Part shown: positions 28,701 to 38,340 of the stretch, piece by piece | Numbering within the stretch: position 1 is the first letter of the stretch | Layout: the number at the start of each line of letters is the position of its first letter | Source of the DNA: Zoogloea sp. 1C4 | GTDB lineage: Bacteria; Pseudomonadota; Gammaproteobacteria; Burkholderiales; Rhodocyclaceae | Direction of reading: 5' to 3' | Length of the DNA stretch: 64,000 nucleotides | Assembly: GCF_009469605.1 (NCBI RefSeq) | Contig: NZ_SSXU01000005.1 | Span: 141,857 to 205,856, forward strand | The notes under the pieces: model-generated | Seen by the model: only the letters and a program-made list of their open reading frames with translations | Databases searched by the model: none | What the model was told of the DNA's origin: nothing | Position numbers and translations under genes: made by a program

Positions 28701-30281
28701 ATGGAAGACATACTAAGACAGTTGTCGGTGACGCTCCGCGGCATGTGGCTCTATCGCTGGTGGGGCTTGGCGGCCGCGTGGATTGTCGGTCCGATCATCG
28801 CCGCGATTGTCTATCTGCTGCCTGACCGCTACGAATCGTCTGCCCGCGTCTATGTGGATACCCAGTCGATCCTCAAGCCGCTGATGTCCGGGCTGGCCGT
28901 CCAGCCCAACGTGGATCAGCAGATCGGCATCCTCAGCCGTACGCTGATCAGCCGTCCCAACGTCGAGAAGCTGATCCGCATGGCCGACCTCGATCTGGCA
29001 GCCAAGACCAAGGAAGACCGCGAGACGCTGGTGATCAACGTCACCAAGGCGCTGCAGATCCGCGAAGCGGGCCGCGACAACCTCTACACCCTGGCCTACA
29101 CCGATACCGACCCGGAACGCGCCAAGCGCGTCGTGCAGTCGATGGTGTCGATCTTCGTGGAGTCTGGCCTGGGCGACAAGCGCAAGGATTCCGATACCGC
29201 CCGGCGCTTCATCGAAGAGCAGATCAAGGCCTACGAGCAGAAGCTGATCGAGGCCGAGAACCGCCTCAAGGAATACAAGGTCCGCAACATGGGCACCCTC
29301 GGTGCCGGTGGTCAGGACTACTTCCGCAAGATGAGCGAGGTGAGCGAGCAGCTCAACCAGGCCAAGCTCGCCCTGCGTGAAGCCGAAAACTCCCGCGACG
29401 CCCTCAAGCGCCAGCTCTCCGGCGAAGAGTCCGTCGCGCTGCCCGAAAAGATGTCCAGCGCCTCGCTGGCGTCGATGCCGGTACCCGAGCTTGACGATCG
29501 GATCGAGTCGATGAAGAAGTCCCTCGACGGCCTGCTGCTCAAGTACACCGACAAGCACCCGGATGTCGTGGGCGCCCGCAAGGTGATCGAAGAGCTCGAA
29601 GCCCAGAAGTCCGCCGAACTCCAGGCCCGTCGCAAGGCTGCCGCTTCGGCTGCGTCCGGTGCTGGCGCCTCGGTGGGTTCGTCGAGCAACGTGAATCCGG
29701 TGTTCCAGCAGATGCGTCTGTCCCTGGCCGAAGCCGAGGCGAACGTCGCGTCCCTGCGGGCCCGCGTGGCCGAGTACGACTCGCGCCTCCAGGCCTTGGG
29801 TGCCGCGTCGCGCACCCTGCCGCAGCTCGAGACCGAATTCACCCAGCTCAACCGCGACTACGACATCAACAAGAAGAACTACGACGCCCTCGTGGCCCGT
29901 CGTGAGTCCGCCACCATGGCGGTCGAGATGGGCGCGACGTCCGGTGTGGCCGACTTCCGCCTGATCGATCCGCCGACGGTGCCGAGCAAGCCGTCCGCGC
30001 CCAACCGCCTGCTGCTGATGCCGGCGGCGGGCCTCGCGGCGCTGCTGATCGGCGGGATCGTGTCCTTCCTGATCAGCCAGATCCGGCCGGTGTTCTCCGA
30101 CACCCAGGTGCTGCGCGAGGTGACCGGGCTGGCCGTGCTGGGCGCGGTGAGCATGATTGGCGACACCGACCGCATGCGCAACCAGCGGCGGAGCAAGGTC
30201 TTCTTCCTCGGTGGCGTGGGCGCCCTTGTAGGTTTGTTTGGCGCAATGACCGTCTGGCTGCTGCTGGCGCGGATGGGTTGA
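28701..30281 (+). CDS. XrtA-type chain-length determinant (Wzz/GNVR) protein
   Basis: 526 residues. N-terminal Wzz domain with a membrane helix at about 18-38, a long periplasmic coiled-coil region (about 165-380, with heptad-rich stretches such as ENRLKEYKVRNMG), a GNVR-type segment before the last helices (PPTVPSKPSAPNRLL), and two C-terminal membrane helices. This is the membrane half of a Wzc system split from its kinase (family TIGR03007). It sets EPS chain length and bridges to the export lipoprotein. The kinase gene follows 9 bases later. Confidence 0.92.
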   Translation: MEDILRQLSVTLRGMWLYRWWGLAAAWIVGPIIAAIVYLLPDRYESSARVYVDTQSILKPLMSGLAVQPNVDQQIGILSRTLISRPNVEKLIRMADLDLAAKTKEDRETLVINVTKALQIREAGRDNLYTLAYTDTDPERAKRVVQSMVSIFVESGLGDKRKDSDTARRFIEEQIKAYEQKLIEAENRLKEYKVRNMGTLGAGGQDYFRKMSEVSEQLNQAKLALREAENSRDALKRQLSGEESVALPEKMSSASLASMPVPELDDRIESMKKSLDGLLLKYTDKHPDVVGARKVIEELEAQKSAELQARRKAAASAASGAGASVGSSSNVNPVFQQMRLSLAEAEANVASLRARVAEYDSRLQALGAASRTLPQLETEFTQLNRDYDINKKNYDALVARRESATMAVEMGATSGVADFRLIDPPTVPSKPSAPNRLLLMPAAGLAALLIGGIVSFLISQIRPVFSDTQVLREVTGLAVLGAVSMIGDTDRMRNQRRSKVFFLGGVGALVGLFGAMTVWLLLARMG

Positions 30282-30290
30282 GAGGCGAAC

Positions 30291-31316
30291 ATGAGCATTA
30301 TTGAAAAAGCAGTCGAGCGACTTGAGCAGCTGCAGAGGGCAACCTCCGCTCCGGTCGACAACGAAAGCCCGGCTCCGGTGGATGACGGTCAGGCCGCGCG
30401 GGTTGCCGTCGCTCCCGTTGCTTCGGCCTTCGCCGATCAGCCGAGCCGCGTCGAGCCGGTGATCGCCGAGCCCGTGCCCGAGGTTGCCGCGCCGCCGGCG
30501 CCCGCCGTGCAGGCCAGTGCCGAGGCGAAGTCGGCCGCCGCAGGCAGCACCTCGAAGTACATCGAGATCGACCTGGAGCGCCTGCAGTCCATCGGGATCG
30601 TCACCCCGAACGCGCCCCGTTCGCTGATCGGCGACGAGTTCCGGATCATCAAACGTCCGCTGCTGCGCAACGTGCAGGGCAAGGGCGCCTCGGCGATCGA
30701 CAACGCCAACCTCATCATGATCACCAGCTCGCTGCCCGGTGAGGGCAAGAGCTTCAGCTCCATCAACCTGGCCATCAGCATGGCGATGGAACTGGATCAC
30801 ACGGTGCTGCTGATCGACGCCGACGTGTCCCGTCCTTCGGTGCTCAACATTCTCGGCCTGCCTCCCAAGAAGGGCCTGATGGACGTGCTCACCAACCCGG
30901 GCACCCAGCTGAGCGACGTCATGCTCAAGACCAACATCGAGAAGCTGAACCTGCTGCCGGCCGGCACGCCGCACCCGCGCGCCACCGAACTGCTCGCCAG
31001 CGACGTGATGAACAACCTCCTCGAAGAGCTGGCCGAGCGTTACTCCGACCGGATCATCGTGTTCGATTCGCCCCCGCTGCTGGTCACCACCGAATCCCGC
31101 GTGCTGGCCACCCACATGGGCCAGATCGTGATGGTCGTCGAATCCAACAAGACCACTCAGGCCGCGGTCAAGCAGGCGCTCTCGACCATCGAGAGCTGCC
31201 CGGTCAAGCTGATGCTGCTGAACAAGGCGCTGCAATCCGGTGCCGGCTCTTACGGCTACGGCTATGGTTACGGCTATGGCTACGGCTATGGTCATGCGCC
31301 GAAGGAGAACGCGTGA
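30291..31316 (+). CDS. XrtA-type cytoplasmic tyrosine autokinase with (Tyr-Gly)7 tail
   Basis: 341 residues. A Pro/Ala-rich N-terminal region of about 85 residues precedes a BY-kinase domain with Walker A SLPGEGKSF, Walker A' VLLIDADVSRPS and Walker B VFDSPPLLV. The C-terminus carries seven Tyr-Gly pairs (bases 31251-31292), the tyrosine cluster that such kinases phosphorylate in trans. With the upstream Wzz protein it makes a split Wzc (kinase family TIGR03018). Phosphorylation state would control EPS polymer length. The stop overlaps the next GTG. Confidence 0.93.
   Translation: MSIIEKAVERLEQLQRATSAPVDNESPAPVDDGQAARVAVAPVASAFADQPSRVEPVIAEPVPEVAAPPAPAVQASAEAKSAAAGSTSKYIEIDLERLQSIGIVTPNAPRSLIGDEFRIIKRPLLRNVQGKGASAIDNANLIMITSSLPGEGKSFSSINLAISMAMELDHTVLLIDADVSRPSVLNILGLPPKKGLMDVLTNPGTQLSDVMLKTNIEKLNLLPAGTPHPRATELLASDVMNNLLEELAERYSDRIIVFDSPPLLVTTESRVLATHMGQIVMVVESNKTTQAAVKQALSTIESCPVKLMLLNKALQSGAGSYGYGYGYGYGYGYGHAPKENA
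31251..31292 (+). repeat. Seven-copy hexamer repeat (TAYGGY) encoding Tyr-Gly
   Basis: Seven consecutive 6-base units of the form TAC/TAT-GGC/GGT at the end of the tyrosine-kinase gene. Gain or loss of units would keep the frame but change the number of tyrosines. Third-base variation lowers slippage somewhat. Confidence 0.85.
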
Positions 31317-32866
31317 CGACTCCCGCTTCCCGCGCAATGCCGGCGACCTCCGTGCGCCGGCTGGCGCTCCTGTGCGCAGCCCTCGGTGCCGTCGCATCGC
31401 CCGCCATCGCCCAGCAGCAGGTGCGTGAGTTCGCGGTCGTTCCTTCGGTGATGGTCACCGAGACACTCACCGACAATGCCCGTCTGTCCCGGTCGTCTGC
31501 GGCCGAGAGCGACTGGATCACCCAGATCCGCCCGATGCTCCGCTTCGAGGCAACGGGTTATCGCGTGAAGGGTGCGATGGACGTCGGCGTCAATTCGTCC
31601 TTCTACGGCAATGGCTCGCAGCACGACAGCAACCAGCTGCTGCTCAACGGTAACGGCAAGCTCACCTGGTGGGACAACCACGGCTTCCTCGATCTGATGG
31701 CATCGGTGAGTCGCCAGCCCACCTACGCCTTCCGGCCGATCGGCGGCGATACCGTGACCGGCGCGAGCAACTGGTCTGAAGTCCGGACCATTTCGATGAG
31801 CCCCAACATCAAGGGGCGTTTTGCCAACACGGGTACCGTCGAGGCCCGTTTTACGGCCAACCAGTCCGATTCCAGCACGACCGTCCTGAATCGGCTTCAG
31901 ACCAACGTCTGGTCGGTCAGCGCGACCGATCCGCGGGCGTTCGGCAACCTGGGCTGGTCGATGAGTCTCAACGACAGCCACACCTCGCGCACCAACAACC
32001 GCGACGTGGACCACCGGACGTTCCGAGCCTCCGCGTTGTGGGCGGTGGATCCCCAGCTATCGCTGCGCCTGATCGGCGGTACGGAAACCAATAACTACTC
32101 GACCGTCGACAATAAAACGACGACGATCTACGGGCTTGGAGCCGACTGGACGCCGACGCCCCTCACCAAGATCTCCGGCACGATCGAGGACCGCTTCTTC
32201 GGCACCGGCTTCAATTTGACGGCAGAGCACCGGGGCCCGCAGGTGGCTTTTCAGGGTAGCTACTCGAAGGACATCACGACCACCAGCCAGAACATGACCA
32301 GCGCCGTGACGCTGCTGGATCTGGCCAAGCTGTACTGCGCCTCTGAGCCGGCGGCGACGCGGGATGCCTGTATCCGCAGGCTGACCCTGACCAGCACCGG
32401 CGCGGATGCGAGTAGCGCGCTGATCGGGCTGCAGTCGGGCCTCGCCAATGGTTTCTACCTCGATCGTCGCCTGCAGCTTGGCGTCACGTTCATCGGTCGA
32501 CGCAACAGCCTGTCGGTGATCGCGTTCAACTCGAACCGCACGACGATCACCGAACGCGATTTCGCGGTGACCGAAGACATCACCACCACGTCAAATCTGC
32601 GCACCACGGGCGCCACCGTCTCGCTCCAGCACAAGATGACGCCGATCACCACGGCGACCGGCACCTACACGCTGATGCGCAGCCACACCGACTCCACGAG
32701 CGTGGGCGGTGCAAGCGACGCGCGTAATCGGATGATCACCGCGGGTGTCTCCACGCGCCTCACGCCCCGTACCACTGGTGCGCTGAATGTGCGTAACAGC
32801 CAGGGGGGCGGCATCGCGTCCTACTCCGAGAACGCCCTTTACGGGTCGCTTCTCTTCCAATTCTGA
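31313..32866 (+). CDS. PEP-CTERM-system-associated outer-membrane beta-barrel (TIGR03016-like)
   Basis: 517 residues from GTG 31313, overlapping the kinase stop. Signal peptide (LALLCAALGAVASPAIAQQ), then many alternating beta-strands with motifs such as VMVTETLTDNARLS (the start of the TIGR03016/EpsL-type barrels) and LTPRTTGALNVRNSQGG, ending in Phe (LLFQF). Proteins of this family sit in the same place in other XrtA loci and probably form an outer-membrane pore or assembly factor for the EPS. The exact role is unknown. Confidence 0.85.
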   Translation: MTTPASRAMPATSVRRLALLCAALGAVASPAIAQQQVREFAVVPSVMVTETLTDNARLSRSSAAESDWITQIRPMLRFEATGYRVKGAMDVGVNSSFYGNGSQHDSNQLLLNGNGKLTWWDNHGFLDLMASVSRQPTYAFRPIGGDTVTGASNWSEVRTISMSPNIKGRFANTGTVEARFTANQSDSSTTVLNRLQTNVWSVSATDPRAFGNLGWSMSLNDSHTSRTNNRDVDHRTFRASALWAVDPQLSLRLIGGTETNNYSTVDNKTTTIYGLGADWTPTPLTKISGTIEDRFFGTGFNLTAEHRGPQVAFQGSYSKDITTTSQNMTSAVTLLDLAKLYCASEPAATRDACIRRLTLTSTGADASSALIGLQSGLANGFYLDRRLQLGVTFIGRRNSLSVIAFNSNRTTITERDFAVTEDITTTSNLRTTGATVSLQHKMTPITTATGTYTLMRSHTDSTSVGGASDARNRMITAGVSTRLTPRTTGALNVRNSQGGGIASYSENALYGSLLFQF

Positions 32867-32873
32867 GCACGTC

Positions 32874-33956
32874 ATGTACGAAGCCTATTTCGGTCTGCGG
32901 GGCAAGCCCTTCCAGCTCAACCCGGATCCCAGCTTTTTCTACGGCAGCCGTGGCCACCGCCGCGCGATGGCCTACCTCGAATACGGACTGCACCAGAACG
33001 AGGGCTTCATCGTCATCACCGGTGAAGTCGGCGCCGGCAAGACCCTGCTGGTGCGCAGCCTGCTCGAGAAGCTCGACTCCAAGAAGATCGTTGCCGCCAA
33101 TCTGGTGAGCACCCAGATCGACGCCGACGACATCCTGCGTCTGGTCGCTGCCTCCTTCGGCATCCCGAGCAAGCACCTTTCCAAGAGCGATCTGCTGCTG
33201 GCCATCGAGGCTTTCCTGGTCAGCACCACCGCCGCCGGCAAGCGCGCGCTGCTGATCGTCGACGAAGCCCAGAACCTCACCCAGAAGGCGGTCGAGGAGC
33301 TGCGGATGCTCTCCAACTTCCAGCTCGAAGATCACGCGCTGCTGCAGAGCTTCCTGGTCGGCCAGCCGGAATTCCGGGCCATCATGCAGAGCCCCGAGAT
33401 GGTCCAGCTGCGCCAGCGGGTCATCGCCTCGTATCACCTGGGGCCCCTCGATCTGCAGGAAACCCAGGCCTACGTGGAGCACCGCCTGGCGTGTGTCGGC
33501 TGGAAGGGCAATCCGGCCTTCGATGCGGAGGCCATGCGCGAGATCTACAACGTCAGCCAAGGCATTCCGCGCCGCATCAACGCCCTGTGCGACCGCATCA
33601 TGCTGGCGGCCTTCCTGGGCGAGCAGCGTCGGGTGGGCGTCGAGCTGGTGAACCAGATCGTCTCCGAGATGCGTGAAGAGCAGGTCACCCCCACGGCCTT
33701 GGCCACCACCGCCGAGCTGGCGACTGGTGTGCAGCCGGCTTCCGTGGCCCTTGATCTGCAGCGCCTGCTGGCTGACCCCGAAGCTGCCAAGCTGCTGGCC
33801 AACGCCGGCCCGTCCTTCGACATGACCCGCTTCGACGAGCGCCTGGCGCTACTCGAGCGCACCCTGTCCACCACGCTCAACACCCTCAGCCAGTTGCTGA
33901 AGGCAGCGCCTGCCCAGCAAGAGGCCGGGGCCGAAGGTGGAGCGCCGGCGAAATGA
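32874..33956 (+). CDS. XrtA-associated ExeA-like AAA ATPase
   Basis: 360 residues from ATG 32874, giving the typical start MYEAYFGLRGKPFQLNPDPSFFY. Walker A GEVGAGKTLL near residue 44 and Walker B LLIVDEAQ near 126 belong to the ExeA/GspA-type AAA fold (TIGR03015 in PEP-CTERM loci). A C-terminal Ala/Pro-rich tail replaces the peptidoglycan domain of ExeA. It may couple ATP hydrolysis to envelope assembly of the EPS apparatus. It overlaps the deacetylase start by 4 bases. Confidence 0.9.
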   Translation: MYEAYFGLRGKPFQLNPDPSFFYGSRGHRRAMAYLEYGLHQNEGFIVITGEVGAGKTLLVRSLLEKLDSKKIVAANLVSTQIDADDILRLVAASFGIPSKHLSKSDLLLAIEAFLVSTTAAGKRALLIVDEAQNLTQKAVEELRMLSNFQLEDHALLQSFLVGQPEFRAIMQSPEMVQLRQRVIASYHLGPLDLQETQAYVEHRLACVGWKGNPAFDAEAMREIYNVSQGIPRRINALCDRIMLAAFLGEQRRVGVELVNQIVSEMREEQVTPTALATTAELATGVQPASVALDLQRLLADPEAAKLLANAGPSFDMTRFDERLALLERTLSTTLNTLSQLLKAAPAQQEAGAEGGAPAK

Positions 33957-34825
33957 CGACTCCCATGTCCCGCGAGGGCGGTTCCATCGTCAATGCGCTC
34001 ACCATCGACGTGGAGGACTACTTCCAGGTCTCCGCACTGGCGCCGCATTTTCCGAAGGAAAGCTGGAACAGCACGCCGTGCCGGGTCGAGCGGAACGTCC
34101 ATCGCATCCTTGAACTGATGCACAAGCACGAGGCCAAGGGCACGTTCTTCACCCTTGGGTGGATTGCCGAGCGCTACCCCAAGCTGGTCCGCCTGATCGC
34201 CATGGAAGGCCACGAGATCGCGAGCCACGGCTATGGTCACCAGCGTGCCAGCGAACAGACGCCGGAAGCCTTTCTGGCCGACATCCAGCTCGCCAAGGCC
34301 GTGCTGGAAGATATCGCCGATTGCGAGGTGAAGGGCTACCGGGCACCGAGTTTCTCGGTCGGCCTGTCCAACCCCTGGGCCCATGGCGTGATCGAGGCCG
34401 CAGGCTACACCTACAGTTCCAGCGTCTATCCGGTCAAGCACGACCACTACGGCGTGCCAGATGCGCCGCGCTTTCCGTATCCCGTCGGCAAGGCGCTGGT
34501 CGAGATCCCGATCACCACCGTCCGTCGTCTCGGCCGCAACTGGCCTGTGGGCGGCGGCGGCTATTTCCGGCTGTTGCCCTATCCGGTGTCGGCCTGGGGC
34601 ATCCGCAAGGTCAATGAAGAAGACCGCCGCCCGGCGATCTTCTACTTTCATCCGTGGGAGATCGATCCGGAGCAGCCCGTCGTCAAGGAGGCGAGCGCCA
34701 AGACCCGCTTCCGGCACTACGTGAATCTGGAACACACCGAAGCCCGTCTCGCCCGCCTGCTCCAGGATTTCTCCTGGGGTCGCATGGACGAAGTCTTCCT
34801 CCCCGCACTTCAAACCTCAGTCTAA
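33953..34825 (+). CDS. XrtA-associated polysaccharide deacetylase
   Basis: 290 residues. NodB/CE4 fold: the metal Asp in TIDVEDYFQ, the HEIASHGYGHQ motif with two metal His, and FYFHPWEID near the end match the PEP-CTERM deacetylase family (TIGR03006). It probably removes N-acetyl groups from the EPS, exposing amines; location in cytoplasm or periplasm is unclear because no signal peptide is evident. It overlaps the ATPase gene by 4 bases and the FemAB-like gene follows 10 bases later. Confidence 0.92.
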   Translation: MTTPMSREGGSIVNALTIDVEDYFQVSALAPHFPKESWNSTPCRVERNVHRILELMHKHEAKGTFFTLGWIAERYPKLVRLIAMEGHEIASHGYGHQRASEQTPEAFLADIQLAKAVLEDIADCEVKGYRAPSFSVGLSNPWAHGVIEAAGYTYSSSVYPVKHDHYGVPDAPRFPYPVGKALVEIPITTVRRLGRNWPVGGGGYFRLLPYPVSAWGIRKVNEEDRRPAIFYFHPWEIDPEQPVVKEASAKTRFRHYVNLEHTEARLARLLQDFSWGRMDEVFLPALQTSV

Positions 34826-34835
34826 GGTTCCGGGA

Positions 34836-35873
34836 ATGGTATCTGTTGTCAAAGTACGCCCGTTCGTGGCGGGGGATTCTGCGCGCTGGAACGAATTCGT
34901 TTTCGCCTGCCCCGACGCCACGTTCTTTCACCGCATCGAATGGCACGACATCATGGAGTCGGTGTTCCGTCACCGCACCCATTACCTGCTCGCCGAGCGC
35001 GACGGCCAGATCGTCGCCGTGCTGCCGCTGGTCGAGGTCAAGAGCCGTCTGTTCGGCCACGCGATGACCTCGCTGCCTTTTGCCGTTTACGGCGGCGTGG
35101 CGGGTGCTGATGCCGAGGCGATCGCCGCCCTCGAAACCACTGCCGACGAGCTTGCCCGCAAGTGCGGCGTGCAGCACCTCGAATACCGCAACCTGCGCGA
35201 GCGTCACGCCGACTGGCCGCGTCAGGAGCTGTACTTCACTTTCCGCAAGGAGATCCTCCCCGACGAGGAGGCCAACATGCTGGCCATCCCGCGCAAGCAG
35301 CGGGCGATGGTGAGGAAGGGCATCAAGAACGGGCTCGTCGCCGAGGTAGATCCGAACGCCGACCGTTTCTTCGCACTGTTTTCCGATAACGTGCGGCGCC
35401 ACGGCACGCCCGCGCTGCCGAAACATTTCTTTGAAGTGCTGCTGAAGGTTTTCGGGCAGGATTGCGAGGTCATGACTGTTTCGTCGGCCGAAGGCAAACC
35501 TCTCTCCACCGTTCTGACCTTCTACTTCCGCGACGAAGTCCTGCCTTACTACGCCGGCGACGATCTCGCCGCGCGTGATTTTGCTGCCAACGATTTCAAG
35601 TACTGGGAGCTGATGCGCCGGGCCTGCGCCAAGGGCTACCGCATCTTCGACTACGGTCGCAGCAAGGTCGGTACGGGCCCCTACAGCTTCAAGAAGAACT
35701 GGGGCTTCGAGCCGATGCCCCTCTCGTACGAATACCGCCTCTACAAGCGCGACGCCGTTCCCCAGAACAACCCGATGAACCCCAAGTACCGTGCCTTCAT
35801 CGCCATGTGGCGTCGTCTGCCGCTGAGCGTGGCCAACACCCTCGGGCCGCACATCGTCCGCAATCTGGGGTAA
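34836..35873 (+). CDS. XrtA-associated FemAB-like acyl/aminoacyltransferase
   Basis: 345 residues with the tandem GNAT fold of FemAB proteins. The N-terminal half contains FFHRIEWHDIMESVF; the second half contains FDYGRSKVGTGPYSFKKNWGFEPMPL, the conserved C-terminal block of the PEP-CTERM FemAB family (TIGR03019). Relatives transfer amino acids from aminoacyl-tRNA to peptidoglycan; here the acceptor is probably the exopolysaccharide or its lipid-linked unit. It lies beside the deacetylase and three genes before the AsnB-type amidotransferase. Confidence 0.9.
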   Translation: MVSVVKVRPFVAGDSARWNEFVFACPDATFFHRIEWHDIMESVFRHRTHYLLAERDGQIVAVLPLVEVKSRLFGHAMTSLPFAVYGGVAGADAEAIAALETTADELARKCGVQHLEYRNLRERHADWPRQELYFTFRKEILPDEEANMLAIPRKQRAMVRKGIKNGLVAEVDPNADRFFALFSDNVRRHGTPALPKHFFEVLLKVFGQDCEVMTVSSAEGKPLSTVLTFYFRDEVLPYYAGDDLAARDFAANDFKYWELMRRACAKGYRIFDYGRSKVGTGPYSFKKNWGFEPMPLSYEYRLYKRDAVPQNNPMNPKYRAFIAMWRRLPLSVANTLGPHIVRNLG

Positions 35874-35879
35874 CCGCTG

Positions 35880-37121
35880 GTGGCTGACGTCCGCACTCCG
35901 CTGCTCTATCTGGTCCATCGCATCCCTTACCCGCCCAACAAGGGCGACAAGGTCCGTTCCTTCAACATCCTGCGCCAGCTGGCCAAGCGACACCGGATCT
36001 TCCTCGGCACCTTCGTCGATCATCCGGACGACGTTCAGTACATCGACAAGCTGTCCGAGTGGTGCGAGGAAAGCCGGGTCATCCGGCTCGATCCGCGCAC
36101 CGCCAAGATCGCCAGTCTGCGCGGCCTCGTCACCGGCGAAGCCCTCAGCGTGCCGTACTACCGCAACGCCGAACTCGCCGCCTGGGTGAAGCAGGTGGTG
36201 GCCCGCGAAGGCATCCACGAAGCCGTCGCGTTCTCGGGCCCGATGGCCCAGTACCTCGACGCGCCGGGCCTGTCCCACCGGGTGATCGACTTCTGCGATC
36301 TCGATTCCGCCAAATGGACCCAATACGCCGGCGACCACCGCTGGCCGATGTCCTGGCTTTATCGCCGCGAAGGGCGCCAGCTGCTGGCCTTCGAGCGCGA
36401 TGCAGCCGCCAAGGCCGAAGCCAGCGTGTTCGTAACCGAAGCCGAAGCCGACCTGTTCCGCAAGGCCGCGCCCGAACTCGTCGGGCGGGTCAGCGCGATG
36501 CAGAACGGGGTCGATTCCGACTACTTCTCGCCCGCCAACGGTGGCGCCAGCCCCTATCCGGCCGGCGGCCCGGTGATCGTCTTCACTGGTGCCATGGATT
36601 ACTGGCCCAACGTGGATGCGGTCGTGTGGTTTGCTACCGAGCTACTGCCCAAGGTGCGCGCGCAGGTGCCTGACGCCCGCTTCTGGATCGTCGGCATGAA
36701 CCCCGCGCCCGCTGTCCAGGCGCTGGCGGGGGAGGGCGTCGTCGTCACCGGCACGGTGCCCGACGTGCGCCCGTATCTCGCCCATTCTGATGTGATCGTC
36801 GCGCCCCTGCGCATTGCCCGTGGCATCCAGAACAAGGTGCTCGAAGCGATGGCCATGGCGCGTCCGGTCGTGATTTCCTCGGCACCGGCCACCGGACTCG
36901 AGGCCCGCTCGGGGCATGACTGTGAGATTGCCCACAGTGGCGAGGAATTCGTTTCGCGTACTGTCACATTACTTGCTGATGTAACATTGCGCCGCACCAT
37001 GGGCCTGGCTGCCCGGGAGGCGGTCCTGCGTTCCTACAGCTGGTCGGCCCACCTGGCGGCGCTCGAGAAGCTGCTGGGTGCATCCACCCATTGTTCTGAC
37101 GTTGCGCATGGTGCGCAATGA
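35880..37121 (+). CDS. XrtA-associated glycosyltransferase (TIGR03087-like)
   Basis: 413 residues from GTG 35880. GT-B fold: N-terminal LYLVHRIPYPPNKGDKVRSFN, the hallmark of the PEP-CTERM stp1 family, and a C-terminal nucleotide-sugar domain with MDYWPNVDAV and GIQNKVLEAMAMARPV. It adds a sugar to the lipid-linked EPS unit on the cytoplasmic face. The start lies 6 bases after the FemAB-like stop. Linkage and donor cannot be read from sequence. Confidence 0.9.
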   Translation: MADVRTPLLYLVHRIPYPPNKGDKVRSFNILRQLAKRHRIFLGTFVDHPDDVQYIDKLSEWCEESRVIRLDPRTAKIASLRGLVTGEALSVPYYRNAELAAWVKQVVAREGIHEAVAFSGPMAQYLDAPGLSHRVIDFCDLDSAKWTQYAGDHRWPMSWLYRREGRQLLAFERDAAAKAEASVFVTEAEADLFRKAAPELVGRVSAMQNGVDSDYFSPANGGASPYPAGGPVIVFTGAMDYWPNVDAVVWFATELLPKVRAQVPDARFWIVGMNPAPAVQALAGEGVVVTGTVPDVRPYLAHSDVIVAPLRIARGIQNKVLEAMAMARPVVISSAPATGLEARSGHDCEIAHSGEEFVSRTVTLLADVTLRRTMGLAAREAVLRSYSWSAHLAALEKLLGASTHCSDVAHGAQ

Positions 37122-37134
37122 CTGTTTGGATTTC

Positions 37135-38325
37135 ATGAACGATCCCCGTCCCCTGGTGATTCACGTGGTCTACAGCTTCGACGTTGGCGGGCTGGAGAAC
37201 GGGATCGTTAACCTCATCAACCGGATGCCGCCCGAGCGCTTCCGGCACATGATCGTCGCGCTCACCCGCTGCGTGCCGAGCTTCTGCGAACGTATCAAGC
37301 GCAGCGACGTGACCTTCATGTCCATCGAAAAAGGCGAGGGCCACGGGATCAAGCTGTACCCCACGCTGTACCGGCTGTTCCGCGAGCATCGCCCGGCCAT
37401 TGTCCATACCCGCAACCTCGCTGCCCTCGAGATGGTGGTGCCGGCGTGGGCGGCCGGGGTGCCGGTGCGCATCCACGGCGAACACGGCTGGGATGCGTCG
37501 GATCTCGAAGGCGTCAGCCGCAAGTTCCAGTTGCTCCGCAAGGCCTATTCGCCCTTCGTGTCGGGTTACGTGGCGCTGTCGAAGCGGATCGAGTCCTACC
37601 TCACTGACAAGGTGTGCGTGCGCGCCGATCGCGTCCGGCGCATCTGCAACGGCGTCGATACCGATCGCTTCGTGCCCGTCGCCGCCCGTGGCGAGATTCC
37701 GGGCTCGCCGTTCAACGACCCTGGCCTGGTGGTTTTTGGGGCGGTGGGGCGCCTGCAGGCCGTCAAGGATCACGCCAATCTGATCCGCGCCTTTGGGCTG
37801 CTGGTGCGTGGCAATCCGGATGCCGCCCGTCGTGCGCGGCTGATGATCGTGGGTGGCGGCCCGCTGCAGGCCGAGCTCGCCGAGCTGCTCAAGTCCGAGC
37901 AGCTCGAACAGCATGTCTGGATGGCCGGCGAGCAGTCCAACATTCCGCTCATGAACAGCGGCATGAGCGTCTTCGTGCTGCCTTCGCTGGCCGAGGGCAT
38001 CTCCAACACCCTGCTCGAGGCGATGGCCTCCGGCCTGCCGGTGGTTGCAACCCGGGTGGGCGGCAACGCCGAGCTGGTCGTTGATGGCGAAACCGGCCTG
38101 CTGGTGCCGTCCGCCGATCCCGCCGCGCTGGCCGGCGCGATGGCGGCGCTGCTCGCCGATCCGGCCCGCGCTGCGGCCTTTGGCGCGGCGGGCAGGGCGC
38201 GGGTGTGCGCCCAGTTCAGTCTTGATGCAATGGTTGGCAGCTATCTTTCGCTTTACGAAACGCGCCTCTGCGCGGCCCAGCCCGGTTACGCGGCTGCCAT
38301 CCAATCCAGAAACGCCCTTCACTGA
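37135..38325 (+). CDS. XrtA-associated glycosyltransferase (TIGR03088-like)
   Basis: 396 residues from ATG 37135, with GGA 5-7 bases upstream; the open frame extends 19 codons into the previous gene. GT4 family: VVYSFDVGGLENGIVNLINRMP at the N-terminus defines the PEP-CTERM stp2 type, and the C-terminal EX7E-like segment is LAEGISNTLLEAMASGLPVVAT. Acts in assembly of the EPS repeat. It is followed by the AsnB-type gene after 15 bases. Confidence 0.9.
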   Translation: MNDPRPLVIHVVYSFDVGGLENGIVNLINRMPPERFRHMIVALTRCVPSFCERIKRSDVTFMSIEKGEGHGIKLYPTLYRLFREHRPAIVHTRNLAALEMVVPAWAAGVPVRIHGEHGWDASDLEGVSRKFQLLRKAYSPFVSGYVALSKRIESYLTDKVCVRADRVRRICNGVDTDRFVPVAARGEIPGSPFNDPGLVVFGAVGRLQAVKDHANLIRAFGLLVRGNPDAARRARLMIVGGGPLQAELAELLKSEQLEQHVWMAGEQSNIPLMNSGMSVFVLPSLAEGISNTLLEAMASGLPVVATRVGGNAELVVDGETGLLVPSADPAALAGAMAALLADPARAAAFGAAGRARVCAQFSLDAMVGSYLSLYETRLCAAQPGYAAAIQSRNALH

Positions 38326-38340
38326 AAGAAAACAGATTCC

